From an uncultured Corynebacterium sp. (GTDB taxonomy: Bacteria > Actinomycetota > Actinomycetes > Mycobacteriales > Mycobacteriaceae): 36,136 nucleotides of DNA. Under the pieces are notes generated by a model that was given only the letters and a program-made list of their open reading frames with translations, was not told where the DNA came from and did not search any database. The stretch covers positions 1 to 36,136 of the forward strand of contig NZ_CAMIHZ010000019.1 in the NCBI RefSeq assembly GCF_946222305.1. Direction: 5' to 3'. Each line of letters begins with the position of its first letter. Positions within the stretch are counted from its first letter, which is position 1. Positions 24,113-32,483 of the stretch are shown piece after piece. The translations under genes were made by a program, and so were the position numbers.

Positions 24113-25108
24113 CTACTTCCTAGGGCGCCGGAACTCTTCCCGACGGCCCATGGCGTGCAGCTTTAACCATTCGCGAAACCCTTTCACGTCCCGCTGCTGC
24201 GCTAGGAAGAACCACGCGAAGCGCGCGTACTCTTGTGGCAATAGCTTGCGCATTCCGGGCTGGCTCATCACATAACCGCGGTTACGGTAAGTAAAGAACC
24301 GCTTGAATTCGTTGTCTGGGTATTGCGTGTGCATCTTCCCACCCAGAATCGGCTTGAACTCCGCGGAGCCATCTGGGTGCACATACGAGGTACGCAGGCA
24401 CGTTCCGAACTTCAAACCAGATCGCACCAAACGCCGGTGGTATTCCACCTCATCACCGCGAATAAACAGGCGATAATCCGGCACCCCAATGACTTCCATC
24501 GCGGCAGCGCTAATCAACGCGCCGTTGAACAAGCTGGCAATCCCCGGCAGGAAAACACCTTCGAGCTCGTCGAGGCGGCGTCGCCACACCAAACCCTGGC
24601 GCAGTGGAAACGCCAAGCGGCCTGGGTCGTCGATATTGCACACGACCGGCGAAACCTCGTCCAACCCCTCGCGCTCCGCGACCTCCTGCAGTGTGGCCAG
24701 TACGTGCTCATCGCCGGGGCGGCCATCGTCATCGGCGCACCAGATCGCATCCGCACCGAGCGCCAGCGCGGTCAAAAAACCGTAGGCAAACCCCCCAGCT
24801 CCACCGAGGTTCGTCTTCGAAGCTAGGTACACCCCACGCCCGCCGCAGACCTGTTCGACCAGCGCTTTCACCCGTTCGTCGGCACCGTTATCGACCACCA
24901 CAATGTGGTCAATGTTTGGGTCTGAGTTAGTTTGTTCTGCTGGGTTGGCTGGGCTTTTTGATTCCGACGCCCCCCGCTGCTCCCTACTGGCACCTTCAGA
25001 AGGCAACGCGCGCTGCCCGGCGACCATACGCAGGGAGGCTTCCAATAGCTCCACCCGGTTATGGGTCACGATGACAGCGGCAACGGAATCAGAACGGCTC
25101 AGTGACAT
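24113..25108 (-). CDS. glfT1: Galactofuranosyltransferase GlfT1
   Basis: GlfT1 (GT2 family) transfers the first galactofuranose residues onto the rhamnosyl-GlcNAc lipid linker of arabinogalactan. The 331-residue protein begins with VAAVIVTHNRVELLEASLR, has the nucleotide-sugar and metal motif IWCADDDGRPG, an LFNGALISAAAMEVIG acceptor region and RGDEVEYHRRL. It ends in a basic segment. Residues of about 35-66 form a Ser/Glu/Asn-rich low-complexity insertion (GASREQRGASESKSPANPAE) between the first strand and DHIVVVDNG that is not part of the usual fold. It faces the gtrA pair and lies upstream of nothing else on its strand until fadD, 132 bases away. Confidence 0.88.
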   Translation of the reverse strand: MSLSRSDSVAAVIVTHNRVELLEASLRMVAGQRALPSEGASREQRGASESKSPANPAEQTNSDPNIDHIVVVDNGADERVKALVEQVCGGRGVYLASKTNLGGAGGFAYGFLTALALGADAIWCADDDGRPGDEHVLATLQEVAEREGLDEVSPVVCNIDDPGRLAFPLRQGLVWRRRLDELEGVFLPGIASLFNGALISAAAMEVIGVPDYRLFIRGDEVEYHRRLVRSGLKFGTCLRTSYVHPDGSAEFKPILGGKMHTQYPDNEFKRFFTYRNRGYVMSQPGMRKLLPQEYARFAWFFLAQQRDVKGFREWLKLHAMGRREEFRRPRK

Positions 25109-25240
25109 GGTTATCAGTGTGCCACAGGCATCGCGTGATTCCGCTGCAGCGTGGCCTTACTTTGCAGCAGTCGCTCGGGTCGCATTCCCGTCCAACTTTA
25201 GGGCTGGCTTACCGCCAAACTCCCGAGCCGGCTTACTGCC

Positions 25241-26989
25241 TTACTTCTGAGCTTCCTTTTCCACGAGTTCTTTGACCTCGCGGCGGCGAACCTTACCCAT
25301 CTGATCAGCGGGCAGTTCCTCGAAGGAGTAGTACGCGCGCGGCACCTTGTAGCTGGTCAGCCGTTCCTTGGCGAAAGAGCGGAAGCTCTGCGCATCTACC
25401 TTGGCACCGTTGGTCAGAACCAGCGCGGCCACCACGGTTTCGCTGCCGTCGGAACGTGGCAAGCCCACCACGCATGCTTGCTCGATATCGGGGTGCTCCT
25501 GCAGCGCGTTTTCCACCTCGGCTGGGTATACATTGAACCCGCCGGTGATGATCATCTCCTTGATGCGGGAGGCAATGCGTACGTAGCCATCGGTTTCCAT
25601 AACCGCCATGTCGCCGGTGCGGAACCAATCACCTTCGAAGGCATCTGCGGTGGCATCGGGGCGGTGCAGGTATCCCTTGAACACCTGTGGTCCGCGCACC
25701 AGCAGCTCGCCGGCCTCGCCATCGGGTTGGGTTTCCGCGGGATGATCCGGGTTGGCGATGCGCACCTCCGTGCTGGGGAACGGCACGCCGATGTAACCTT
25801 CGCGTCCCTTGCCCACCGGGTTACCCAGGATGATCGGCGAGGTCTCTGTCAGTCCGTAGCCCTCCACGATCGAACCACCGGTGAGCTTTTCCCAGCGCCG
25901 CACGGTAGCCGCGGGGAGAGCGGAAGCGCCGGAGAAGGAGTTGCGAATGCCTTTGAGGGACACACCCTTGTCCTCTGCGGTATCCATGATCTTTTCGTAC
26001 AAGGTCGGCACACCCGGCAGCCACGTGGGGTGGTGTTTCTTCACGGCCTGCATCACTAACGGCATCTCCGGTGCCGGCAACAGCACCAGCTCCGAACCCG
26101 TGTAAGGCGCTAGGGTGATGTTCATCGTCAGGCCGTAGGCATGGAAAATCGGCAGTGCAGCCAGCATGACTTCGGGGTTTTCGCCCTTGCCCAGGTCTGG
26201 GACCCAGGACACGCCCATCACGAGGTTGGAAACGAGGTTGGCATGGCTGAGCACCGCGCCCTTGGGCTTGCCGGTGGTGCCAGAGGTATACAGCACCAGG
26301 GCGGGTTCTTGGGCGTCGATGGAAAGAGGGGTAAACGAACGAGCGCGACGCTTCCCGCTAGCCATGAACTCATCCCACGGCACGGCAGAAGGTGCTGGTC
26401 CAGTGAGCTTTTCGCGGGCGGCCTTCAACGGGCCTACGGGGATCTGCAGAGCCATCCGTTTTAGCTTCGGCATAGCCTGCAGCATGTTGACCGCCACGAC
26501 CTTTTCCAGTGGCGTGCGCTGCTTCAGCTTTTCCATGGTCTCGCTGATCTTGTCCCACGCAATCACCACGCGTGCCCCGTGATCGTTGAACGGGTGCTCC
26601 AGCTCCGCGGCGGTATACAGCGGGTTGTGCAAAACGGGCACAGCACCGATGGAGAGGATCGCATAGAAAGCCACCAGCGCCTGAGGGCAGTTCGGCAGCA
26701 GAATCGCCACGTGCTCGCCGCGCTTCACACCAAGCTTCTGCAGTGCACCGGCTGCTTGTTTTACCTCGACGCCGTATTCCTCGTACGTGGTTTGCTTGCC
26801 AAAAAACGAGAATGCGCGACGGTCGCGGAAATCAGTCACTGCGTTCCAGAAGACTTCCACCAAGGTTTCGCCACGGTCATTGAGACCGTCGATGGTGGGG
26901 GCAGTGCCCTCGGTGTAGTACTGCAACCAAGTCTTGTTGTTGAAGCTTTGTGATGCGGTTGATTGGGAGGAGTTTTGTGCGCTGTTCAT
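25241..26989 (-). CDS. fadD: Long-chain fatty acyl-CoA ligase (FadD)
   Basis: This is an ANL-superfamily enzyme that activates fatty acids with ATP to acyl-CoA. The 582-residue protein has P-loop LYTSGTTGKPKGAVLSH, the YGLTETSP motif, WFRTGDMAVMETDGYVRI and the C-terminal catalytic Lys region (ADQMGKVRRRE). The length is normal for the long-chain group. The start is uncertain: GTG 26992 and ATG 26989 are consecutive codons, and TACAGT lies 5 or 8 bases upstream respectively. It sits between glfT1 and wzt in the galactan cluster; a direct role there is not established. Confidence 0.93.
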   Translation of the reverse strand: MNSAQNSSQSTASQSFNNKTWLQYYTEGTAPTIDGLNDRGETLVEVFWNAVTDFRDRRAFSFFGKQTTYEEYGVEVKQAAGALQKLGVKRGEHVAILLPNCPQALVAFYAILSIGAVPVLHNPLYTAAELEHPFNDHGARVVIAWDKISETMEKLKQRTPLEKVVAVNMLQAMPKLKRMALQIPVGPLKAAREKLTGPAPSAVPWDEFMASGKRRARSFTPLSIDAQEPALVLYTSGTTGKPKGAVLSHANLVSNLVMGVSWVPDLGKGENPEVMLAALPIFHAYGLTMNITLAPYTGSELVLLPAPEMPLVMQAVKKHHPTWLPGVPTLYEKIMDTAEDKGVSLKGIRNSFSGASALPAATVRRWEKLTGGSIVEGYGLTETSPIILGNPVGKGREGYIGVPFPSTEVRIANPDHPAETQPDGEAGELLVRGPQVFKGYLHRPDATADAFEGDWFRTGDMAVMETDGYVRIASRIKEMIITGGFNVYPAEVENALQEHPDIEQACVVGLPRSDGSETVVAALVLTNGAKVDAQSFRSFAKERLTSYKVPRAYYSFEELPADQMGKVRRREVKELVEKEAQK

Positions 26990-27137
26990 CACGTTCGACT
27001 GTACGCTGTGTGTGCGCAGATGGCGCTAGAAAGCGGGGGATAACAGGGGATGAGCAGGGATAAGCAGGTATGTGCATAGGAAACCCGCCGACGTGAATGG
27101 AACAGCGAGGGAGGGGCGAACATAGGGTCCGAATGCT

Positions 27138-27926
27138 TTAGGCGCGACCCAATTCCTTCAACACCCGGCGCACGTGATCACCCGCATCGGGGCCTTCGTA
27201 GGCCTCCACTACATCATCGACAGGCCCTGCCTGGCGGACTTCGCCGTGGTCGATCCACAACGCGGTATTGCACAACTGCGCGAGGAACTCGTTGGAGTGG
27301 GAGGCGAAGACTAGGATGCCGGAGCGCTCCACCATTTCCGTTAGCTTCTTGCGTGCCTTGGCCATGAATGCCGCATCCACGGCACCGATGCCCTCATCCA
27401 GCAACAGAATCTCCGGATCGATGCTAGTGACCACACCCAGTGCTAAGCGGATACGCATACCCGTGGAGTACGTGCGCAACGGCATGGACAGGTATTCGCC
27501 GAGCTCGCTGAACTCCGCGATCTCGTCCATCTTCCGCTGCATCGACTTGCGGGTCTGGCCCAGGAACAATCCGCGGATCACGATATTTTCGTAGCCGCTG
27601 ATCTCCGGGTCCATGCCCACGCCAAGGTCGAACACGGGGGCCACCCGCCCGCGCACCACAGCGGTGCCGCGGGTGGGTTCGTAAATACCGGAGAGCAACC
27701 GCAACAGCGTGGACTTACCCGCACCGTTGTGCCCGACTAGGCCCACGCGGTCGCCTTCCTGCAGGTGCAGGTTCACATTCTTGAGGGCTTCCACCATCAC
27801 GGTATTGGCGCTATTGCGTCCGATCGCGCCACCGGCGGCGCCGAGAAACGTTTGCTTCATCGAACGCGAGCGCGCGTCGAAGATCGGGAAGTCCACACAA
27901 GCGCCATAGGTATCAATGCTGACCAT
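27138..27926 (-). CDS. wzt: Galactan exporter ATP-binding protein Wzt
   Basis: This is the ATPase of the two-part ABC exporter that moves the lipid-linked galactan across the membrane. It has 262 residues with Walker A GHNGAGKST, the ABC signature YSTGMRIRLALG, Walker B ILLLDEGIGAVD and a switch histidine in VFASHSNEF. The FDLGVGMDPEISGYENI segment is typical of the O-antigen/teichoic-acid exporter group. It lacks the long C-terminal sugar-binding domain of some Wzt proteins. AAAGGA is 6 bases before ATG 27926. It follows wzm by 15 bases. The mycobacterial counterpart is Rv3781. Confidence 0.92.
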   Translation of the reverse strand: MVSIDTYGACVDFPIFDARSRSMKQTFLGAAGGAIGRNSANTVMVEALKNVNLHLQEGDRVGLVGHNGAGKSTLLRLLSGIYEPTRGTAVVRGRVAPVFDLGVGMDPEISGYENIVIRGLFLGQTRKSMQRKMDEIAEFSELGEYLSMPLRTYSTGMRIRLALGVVTSIDPEILLLDEGIGAVDAAFMAKARKKLTEMVERSGILVFASHSNEFLAQLCNTALWIDHGEVRQAGPVDDVVEAYEGPDAGDHVRRVLKELGRA

Positions 27927-27941
27927 CGGTAGTCCTTTCCC

Positions 27942-28853
27942 TTAAACCCAGTACGACACGCGGAAACGCCACTGGCGCATCACCAGCAGAGTCGCGATTA
28001 GTCCAAAGGCCGTGAAGCCCAAAACGATCCACCAGCTGTGTGCTTCCACGGGCTCGTGGATCATCGGCCCGCGGACAATTTCTAGGTAGTGGTACAGCGG
28101 GTTAATCTCGGCAATCCTGGCCCGTTCTGCGACAGCCCCGCCCTGCTCCTTGAGGGTTGCCGTGGTCCACACGATGGGCGTCATATAGAAAGCCAGCTGA
28201 ACCAGCGAGTCCAGCAACGGGGCCACATCGCGGAAACGAGTGGCGATGATGCCGAAGAACATCGAGACCCAAATACCGTTAATGACCAGCAGGAACATCG
28301 CCGGAATTGCCAGCAGCACGTTCCAGCCCACCGGGATTCGGAAGATCGCCAGCAACGCCAGCCAGATCACCAGGTTGTGGCACATGAACAGGAATTGCTT
28401 CCACACCAGGCGATACACGTGTACCGAAAGGGCTGAAGGCAGTTGCTTGATCAGGCCTTCATTGTCGATGAATACCTCTGAGCCTTCTTTAATGCATCCC
28501 GCGATGAAGCTCCACAGGATCAGGCCCACGGCCACGTGAGGCAGGAAGCGGGCGAGGTCCTGCTGGAACAGCAGCGAGTACAACAGACCCAACGCGATCG
28601 CCATCACGGCGGTGGCAATCGTGATCCACAACGGACCCAACGTGGAACGGCGGTAACGCTGTTTAATGTCCTGCCAGCCCAACGCCAGCCACAGCTCGCG
28701 CTGCTGGAATCCATGAACTAGGTCGCGCCACGCGGCAGAGAATGTCTGGGACTTCGAGGCGGGAATATCGTGCGGTTCAGTAGCAGCAGTCATGCGCTCA
28801 AGGTTTGCGTGCAGCGCGGAGCGGGGCGACTGCGACTGTGGGTTAACCGACAT
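27942..28853 (-). CDS. wzm: Galactan exporter permease Wzm
   Basis: This is the ABC-2 type membrane subunit paired with Wzt. It has 303 residues: a polar cytoplasmic N-terminus with WQDIKQRYRRSTLGPLW just before helix 1, and about six hydrophobic helices, the last being GFTAFGLIATLLVMRQW. The AFYMTPIVW motif is typical of polysaccharide exporters. No clear ribosome site precedes ATG 28853, and an internal ATG near residue 21 is an alternative start. The counterpart in mycobacteria is Rv3783. Confidence 0.9.
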   Translation of the reverse strand: MSVNPQSQSPRSALHANLERMTAATEPHDIPASKSQTFSAAWRDLVHGFQQRELWLALGWQDIKQRYRRSTLGPLWITIATAVMAIALGLLYSLLFQQDLARFLPHVAVGLILWSFIAGCIKEGSEVFIDNEGLIKQLPSALSVHVYRLVWKQFLFMCHNLVIWLALLAIFRIPVGWNVLLAIPAMFLLVINGIWVSMFFGIIATRFRDVAPLLDSLVQLAFYMTPIVWTTATLKEQGGAVAERARIAEINPLYHYLEIVRGPMIHEPVEAHSWWIVLGFTAFGLIATLLVMRQWRFRVSYWV

Positions 28854-29256
28854 CTACTTAACCAGTGCCTTATCTATTGGTCTGTGACTTATCGTCAACT
28901 ATTTTCGTTCGTTTTCTCTGTGAGTACTTCCGGTGGAAGTGCTCCAGGGTAGGGTTTCGCGAATGTTGGCCAGAGAAGTGACCATAGTTGTCAATGCATT
29001 CAACTTACTAGCGAGGGCGGACATTGCTTAATAGCCCACGCCGGGGAGGCAACGGCGCTTCGCGGCCCCATCGGGGAAGTGGCCGTGCCTGAAGGCCAAC
29101 GCCTTAGAGGTCGCCGTGCTTCACCGCCCATGCTGGCAATCGGATGGCCGAACCCTGTGAAGGTTCACACATGGAACTCGCACAATCGACCCGTAGGGTT
29201 AGGCGCGCTAATATCAGTCACGTCAAAAGCGAGAGCTCTCACGAAAGGTGCGATCC
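28854..29256. other. Divergent promoter region, wzm and aminotransferase homologue
   Basis: No gene is visible in these 403 bases. A candidate -10 box, TAATAT (29209-29214), precedes the plus-strand gene by 43 bases. A GC-rich stretch from 29040 to 29150 has several short GGCC/GGGGA repeats but no clear terminator or RNA. Confidence 0.35.
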
Positions 29257-30573
29257 GTGTTCGATACTCCGCGAGTCCGTGGGCTTTATTCTTCCCTTGC
29301 CGATGGGTGGATCTACCTCAATGCCCAGGACTTCCCGCAAATCCCGGAACGAGTATCGTCTGCCGCTGCCCGCAGCTTCCGCATCGCTCCTCTGCTGGAA
29401 AGGCAGGAGGCAAGCGCGGGTCAACACTCGCGGCAGCCACAGCTGGGCCGTCGGGTTGGGGAATCTTTTATCGACGCCGCGCGCACTGCAATCGCCGATC
29501 TGACTGGTGCTCGCAAGGAGTGCGTCATAGTTGGTCCATCGCGGGCCAGCTTGTTGGATAACCTAGCCACCGCGCTGTCTCGCCGGCTGCGCTTGGGCGA
29601 GGAGGTCGTGCTGTCCCGCATCGACGATCCCGCCAACATCACCCCGTGGAAGCGCGCAGCGGATTTGTACGGCGCGAAGGTGCGCTGGGCGGAAGCCGAC
29701 TTGGGGACGGGTGCCCTGCCAGCGTGGCAGTTCACTGAACTCATCGGTTCGCAGACGTCCGTTGTGGCTGTCTCCGCAGCGAACCGTTTGGTCGGCACGG
29801 TGACGAATGTGCGCGCGATTTCGGAGACCGTGCGTACGAAGTCCGATGCGCTGCTGGTGGTGGACGTGAATTCGTATGCACCCTACCGCCCGGTGGTGCT
29901 GGATGAGTTGGGGGCCGACGTGGTCGCACTGGACATCTCCAGCCTGGGCGGACCCAGTGTGGGCGCTCTGGTATTCCGTGACCAGAAGACTTTGCGTAGC
30001 CTTGTGCCGTATTTCATGGCCAAGGATGTGGTGCGTGGGCCATCGCTGGAAGAAGCACGTGCACTGCTGGAAATCGGTGGCGTTTCGGAAGGACTGTTGG
30101 GGGCAGTGCCCGAAGCTGTTGATCACCTAGCTGTCATGGATGATGAGGCGCGGGGAACGCGGAGGCGTCGAGTAAGAACCGGCCTACCCCAGCTAAGCCA
30201 GCACCTGAATGCCTTGGCGCGCCGGGCAGTGGAGGGGCTGCAGTCGTTGGGCACGGTCCACGTGATTGGTGTGGATGGCGATGCGGTGAACGATGATGGG
30301 GAGCACGGCGTGCACGGGTCGTTCGACGCGGTGGATCGCGTGCCACGCTTCGCCTTCATGGTGGACGGGGTTCCGGCGCCGGTTGTGGAGGAGCGCCTGC
30401 TGGCTAGTGGGATCGTGACCGGCGTGGTGCGTCCGGGCGAATCCGTACTGCTTAGTCGTATGGGTGTGTTTGAAGATGCCACTCTGGGCGGTGCCGTGGC
30501 CGTGGGGCTGGCCCCGCACAACACTGCGCACGATGTGGATCACATGGTGCGCGCGGTGGCGAGCTTGCGCTAG
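29257..30573 (+). CDS. Class V aminotransferase-fold protein lacking the PLP lysine
   Basis: The 438-residue protein matches the cysteine-desulfurase/class V aminotransferase fold: a conserved N-terminus (VFDTPRVRGLYSSLADGWIYL), GARKECVIVGPSRASLLDNLA, and the cofactor Asp in LLVVDVNSYAP. At the place of the catalytic lysine (the HK of SGHKxxGP motifs) it reads ISSLGGPSVGALVF: Ser228-Ser229, with no lysine until residue 243. It therefore may not form a PLP aldimine. GTG 29257 is chosen over GTG 29248 because GAAAGG (29243-29248) lies 8 bases before it. A homologue sits in the same neighbourhood in mycobacteria (Rv3778c). Its stop overlaps that of the next, convergent gene. Confidence 0.82.
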   Translation: MFDTPRVRGLYSSLADGWIYLNAQDFPQIPERVSSAAARSFRIAPLLERQEASAGQHSRQPQLGRRVGESFIDAARTAIADLTGARKECVIVGPSRASLLDNLATALSRRLRLGEEVVLSRIDDPANITPWKRAADLYGAKVRWAEADLGTGALPAWQFTELIGSQTSVVAVSAANRLVGTVTNVRAISETVRTKSDALLVVDVNSYAPYRPVVLDELGADVVALDISSLGGPSVGALVFRDQKTLRSLVPYFMAKDVVRGPSLEEARALLEIGGVSEGLLGAVPEAVDHLAVMDDEARGTRRRRVRTGLPQLSQHLNALARRAVEGLQSLGTVHVIGVDGDAVNDDGEHGVHGSFDAVDRVPRFAFMVDGVPAPVVEERLLASGIVTGVVRPGESVLLSRMGVFEDATLGGAVAVGLAPHNTAHDVDHMVRAVASLR

Positions 30574-31598
30574 CTCATTTCCAGCACGATTTTGCCCGTG
30601 ACCTCGCCGGACAGCAGCGCCTTGTGTGCCTCGGCGGCTTGCTCCACGGGCATGATCCGATCGATGTGGTGCGTGATCGTGCCATTGGCCAGAAGTGGCC
30701 AGATATCGCGTTGGGTGCCGGCGACGATGCGGGCCTTGTCCTCGGCATCGCGGTAGCGCAGACCGGTGGCGTGGATGCTCCCGCGCTTGCTGAGCAGGCG
30801 ACCGATGTTGAGTTCACCCTTCACGCCACCCTGCATACCGATGATGACCAAACGGCCGTCCTTAGCCAGGGCTTTGATGTTGCTGTCGAGGTATTTCGCG
30901 CCGATGATGTCCAGGATGATGTCCGCGCCACCGATGGCCTTTAGTTCCTCGACGAAATCCTGTTCCTTGTAGTTGATCAAGGTCTTCGCACCGTAGTTGC
31001 GGCACACCTCCAGTTTTTCCTGGCTACCTGCGGTAACAGCCACTTCCGCACCAATCGCGGTGGCGTACTGGGTAGCGAAAGTGCCGATGCCGCCGCCGCC
31101 ACCGTGCAGCAATACGCGATCGCCGGACTTCATACCGGTCACATCGGTCAGGTTGGACCACACGGTGCATGCGACCTCCACCATGCTGGCGGCTTCGGCG
31201 AGGCTGAACCCTTCCGGAATGGGCAGCAGCTGCCCGTGAGGTACAACGACATGCGTGGCGTATCCGCCGCCACTGAGCAGCGCGGCAACCTTTTCGCCCT
31301 TTTCCCACGGGGTGCCATCGGCCTTCACCGCGCCGTTAGGAGCCTCGATCTCGCCGGTGACCTCCAACCCCATCACGTCGGTCACTCCCTGAGGTGGTGG
31401 GTAGTGGCCCTGCGCCTGCAGGGTGTCCGCTCGGTTCACGCCAGCAAATCGCACCCGGACGAGCGCTTCGCCGTCGACTGGCTGCGGCTTTTCGATCTCT
31501 TTCCATTCCAATGACGACGCCTCGTCCGGATTCGTCTGCACGATGCCGTAGGCGGTCGTGTTGCTTCGAGAGGTGGTGTTCGCGTCTGCAGAGCTCAT
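30570..31598 (-). CDS. qor: NADPH:quinone oxidoreductase-like dehydrogenase (zeta-crystallin type)
   Basis: This is a 342-residue zinc-free medium-chain reductase. It has a GroES-like N-terminal domain (VRFAGVNRADTLQAQGHYPPP, with no zinc ligands), and a nucleotide fold with VLLHGGGGGIGTFATQYA and FVEELKAIGGADIILDIIGA. It resembles the PIG3/quinone-oxidoreductase group that reduces quinones with NADPH. The frame continues upstream, but only through the tRNA gene; ATG 31598 has TAGGGT exactly 7 bases before it (31606-31611 on the complementary strand), so the mRNA is probably leaderless. Its TAG stop overlaps the opposite gene's TAG in the sequence CTAG at 30570-30573. The counterpart in mycobacteria is Rv3777. 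Confidence 0.9.
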   Translation of the reverse strand: MSSADANTTSRSNTTAYGIVQTNPDEASSLEWKEIEKPQPVDGEALVRVRFAGVNRADTLQAQGHYPPPQGVTDVMGLEVTGEIEAPNGAVKADGTPWEKGEKVAALLSGGGYATHVVVPHGQLLPIPEGFSLAEAASMVEVACTVWSNLTDVTGMKSGDRVLLHGGGGGIGTFATQYATAIGAEVAVTAGSQEKLEVCRNYGAKTLINYKEQDFVEELKAIGGADIILDIIGAKYLDSNIKALAKDGRLVIIGMQGGVKGELNIGRLLSKRGSIHATGLRYRDAEDKARIVAGTQRDIWPLLANGTITHHIDRIMPVEQAAEAHKALLSGEVTGKIVLEMS

Positions 31599-31645
31599 GG
31601 CGCCCACCCTAGCAATGTGGCTGGGTGGGCGTGGGAGAAAGGATG

Positions 31646-31733
31646 TGGCGGAAGTAGAGGGATTTGAACCCCCGGATGGTTTCCCATCGCTGGTTTTCAA
31701 GACCAGTGCATTCGGCCGCTCTGCCATACTTCC
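31646..31733 (-). tRNA. tRNA-Ser (anticodon UGA)
   Basis: Read on the minus strand, GGAAGTA pairs with TACTTCC as acceptor stem, followed by discriminator G and an encoded CCA (31648-31646). The anticodon stem CTGGT/ACCAG encloses the loop CTTGAAA, giving anticodon TGA, which reads UCA serine codons. A long variable arm (GATGG-GAAA-CCATC) makes it a class II tRNA, as expected for serine. GGTTCAAATCC forms the T loop. Confidence 0.97.
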
Positions 31734-31803
31734 AAGCTTTCGTTCTGAGGCTGCCGGATTGATCGGCGCGCGCTCAGTGAAGCACCCATAGCTTAGTCGC
31801 TAA

Positions 31804-32172
31804 AGCGTTCAAGTCACAAAGATTCGGATCCTCACCGTGACCGTTAAGGGTCCAAACGGTGTGATTGACGTTGTGACCATCACCGTCGGCAAGCAGCCTG
31901 CGGCTAACGAGCCAGGCTTGACTGATGGTTCCACCGGCACCGCCGGATCCGTTCCAGGGGTTTTCCTATTCCTCCGCAACCCCACTAAGTTGACGAAGCC
32001 AACCCCGCAGCCACACCAGCTTGACAAACGCGAAACCATCGGAACCGCAATGTTCCAACCCCAGTCGTATTTTCGTCCCCTGAACGCGGGATTTTTTTCA
32101 CAGCTACTTCCATCCCCGATGGCGTGGAAAAATCTCTCTCCTCGCACTGCGAACGTGCAGGTGAAAGTGTAA
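31804..32172 (+). pseudogene. Decayed fragment of a Rib/YPDG-repeat surface protein
   Basis: The frame from 31804 reads ILTVTVKGPNGVIDVVTIT and then a Gly/Ser/Thr-rich run, EPGLTDGSTGTAGSVPG. This copies the pattern at the end of the last repeat of the intact surface protein (KITVVVTDKDGNKIDEVTVT, then DGSDGTGSLPG). It lacks a start, signal peptide and the rest of the domain, follows a stop at 31801, and soon loses resemblance. It is best read as a relic of a tandem surface-protein gene. It lies about 500 bases upstream of the intact one. Confidence 0.5.
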
Positions 32173-32483
32173 CAAGTGACACCGAAAGCCTCTTATTCTC
32201 CGTTCAAAACTGAACTCGACCCGAGGGAAGGCTTAAAGGAGCGTAAGGTTTGGGACTTTTTTTTCTTTATGATGTGTGTAATATCAGCAATTGTTCAGGT
32301 TGCGTCAAAAGCTTTCGGTGGAAGCGGTGACCTAACTCAAAGGCTTGATCTTCGAGTTGCCTACTCTCAGCCCGTCATCCTGGTTTAAGCGGGCTGGTGC
32401 TTAGGGTGGGGTTTCTCTTAGTGACGCCACACTGCACAACCCCGGTGCATGCCGGGAATTCTCGTCTTCTGAAAGGACACACT
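32173..32483 (+). promoter_or_regulatory. Leader region of the surface-protein gene
   Basis: No gene is visible; the region is AT-rich for this window. It includes TATGAT (about 32268), a possible -10, and a run of eight T. A hairpin with 7-base arms, CAGCCCG (32368-32374) and CGGGCTG (32390-32396), lies in the probable 5' untranslated part, about 90 bases before the start codon. Confidence 0.4.

Noticed and set aside
31599..31727. N-terminal extension of the qor frame
   Set aside because: The extra 43 residues are translated from the tRNA-Ser gene and its flank. A leaderless promoter box fixes the start at 31598.
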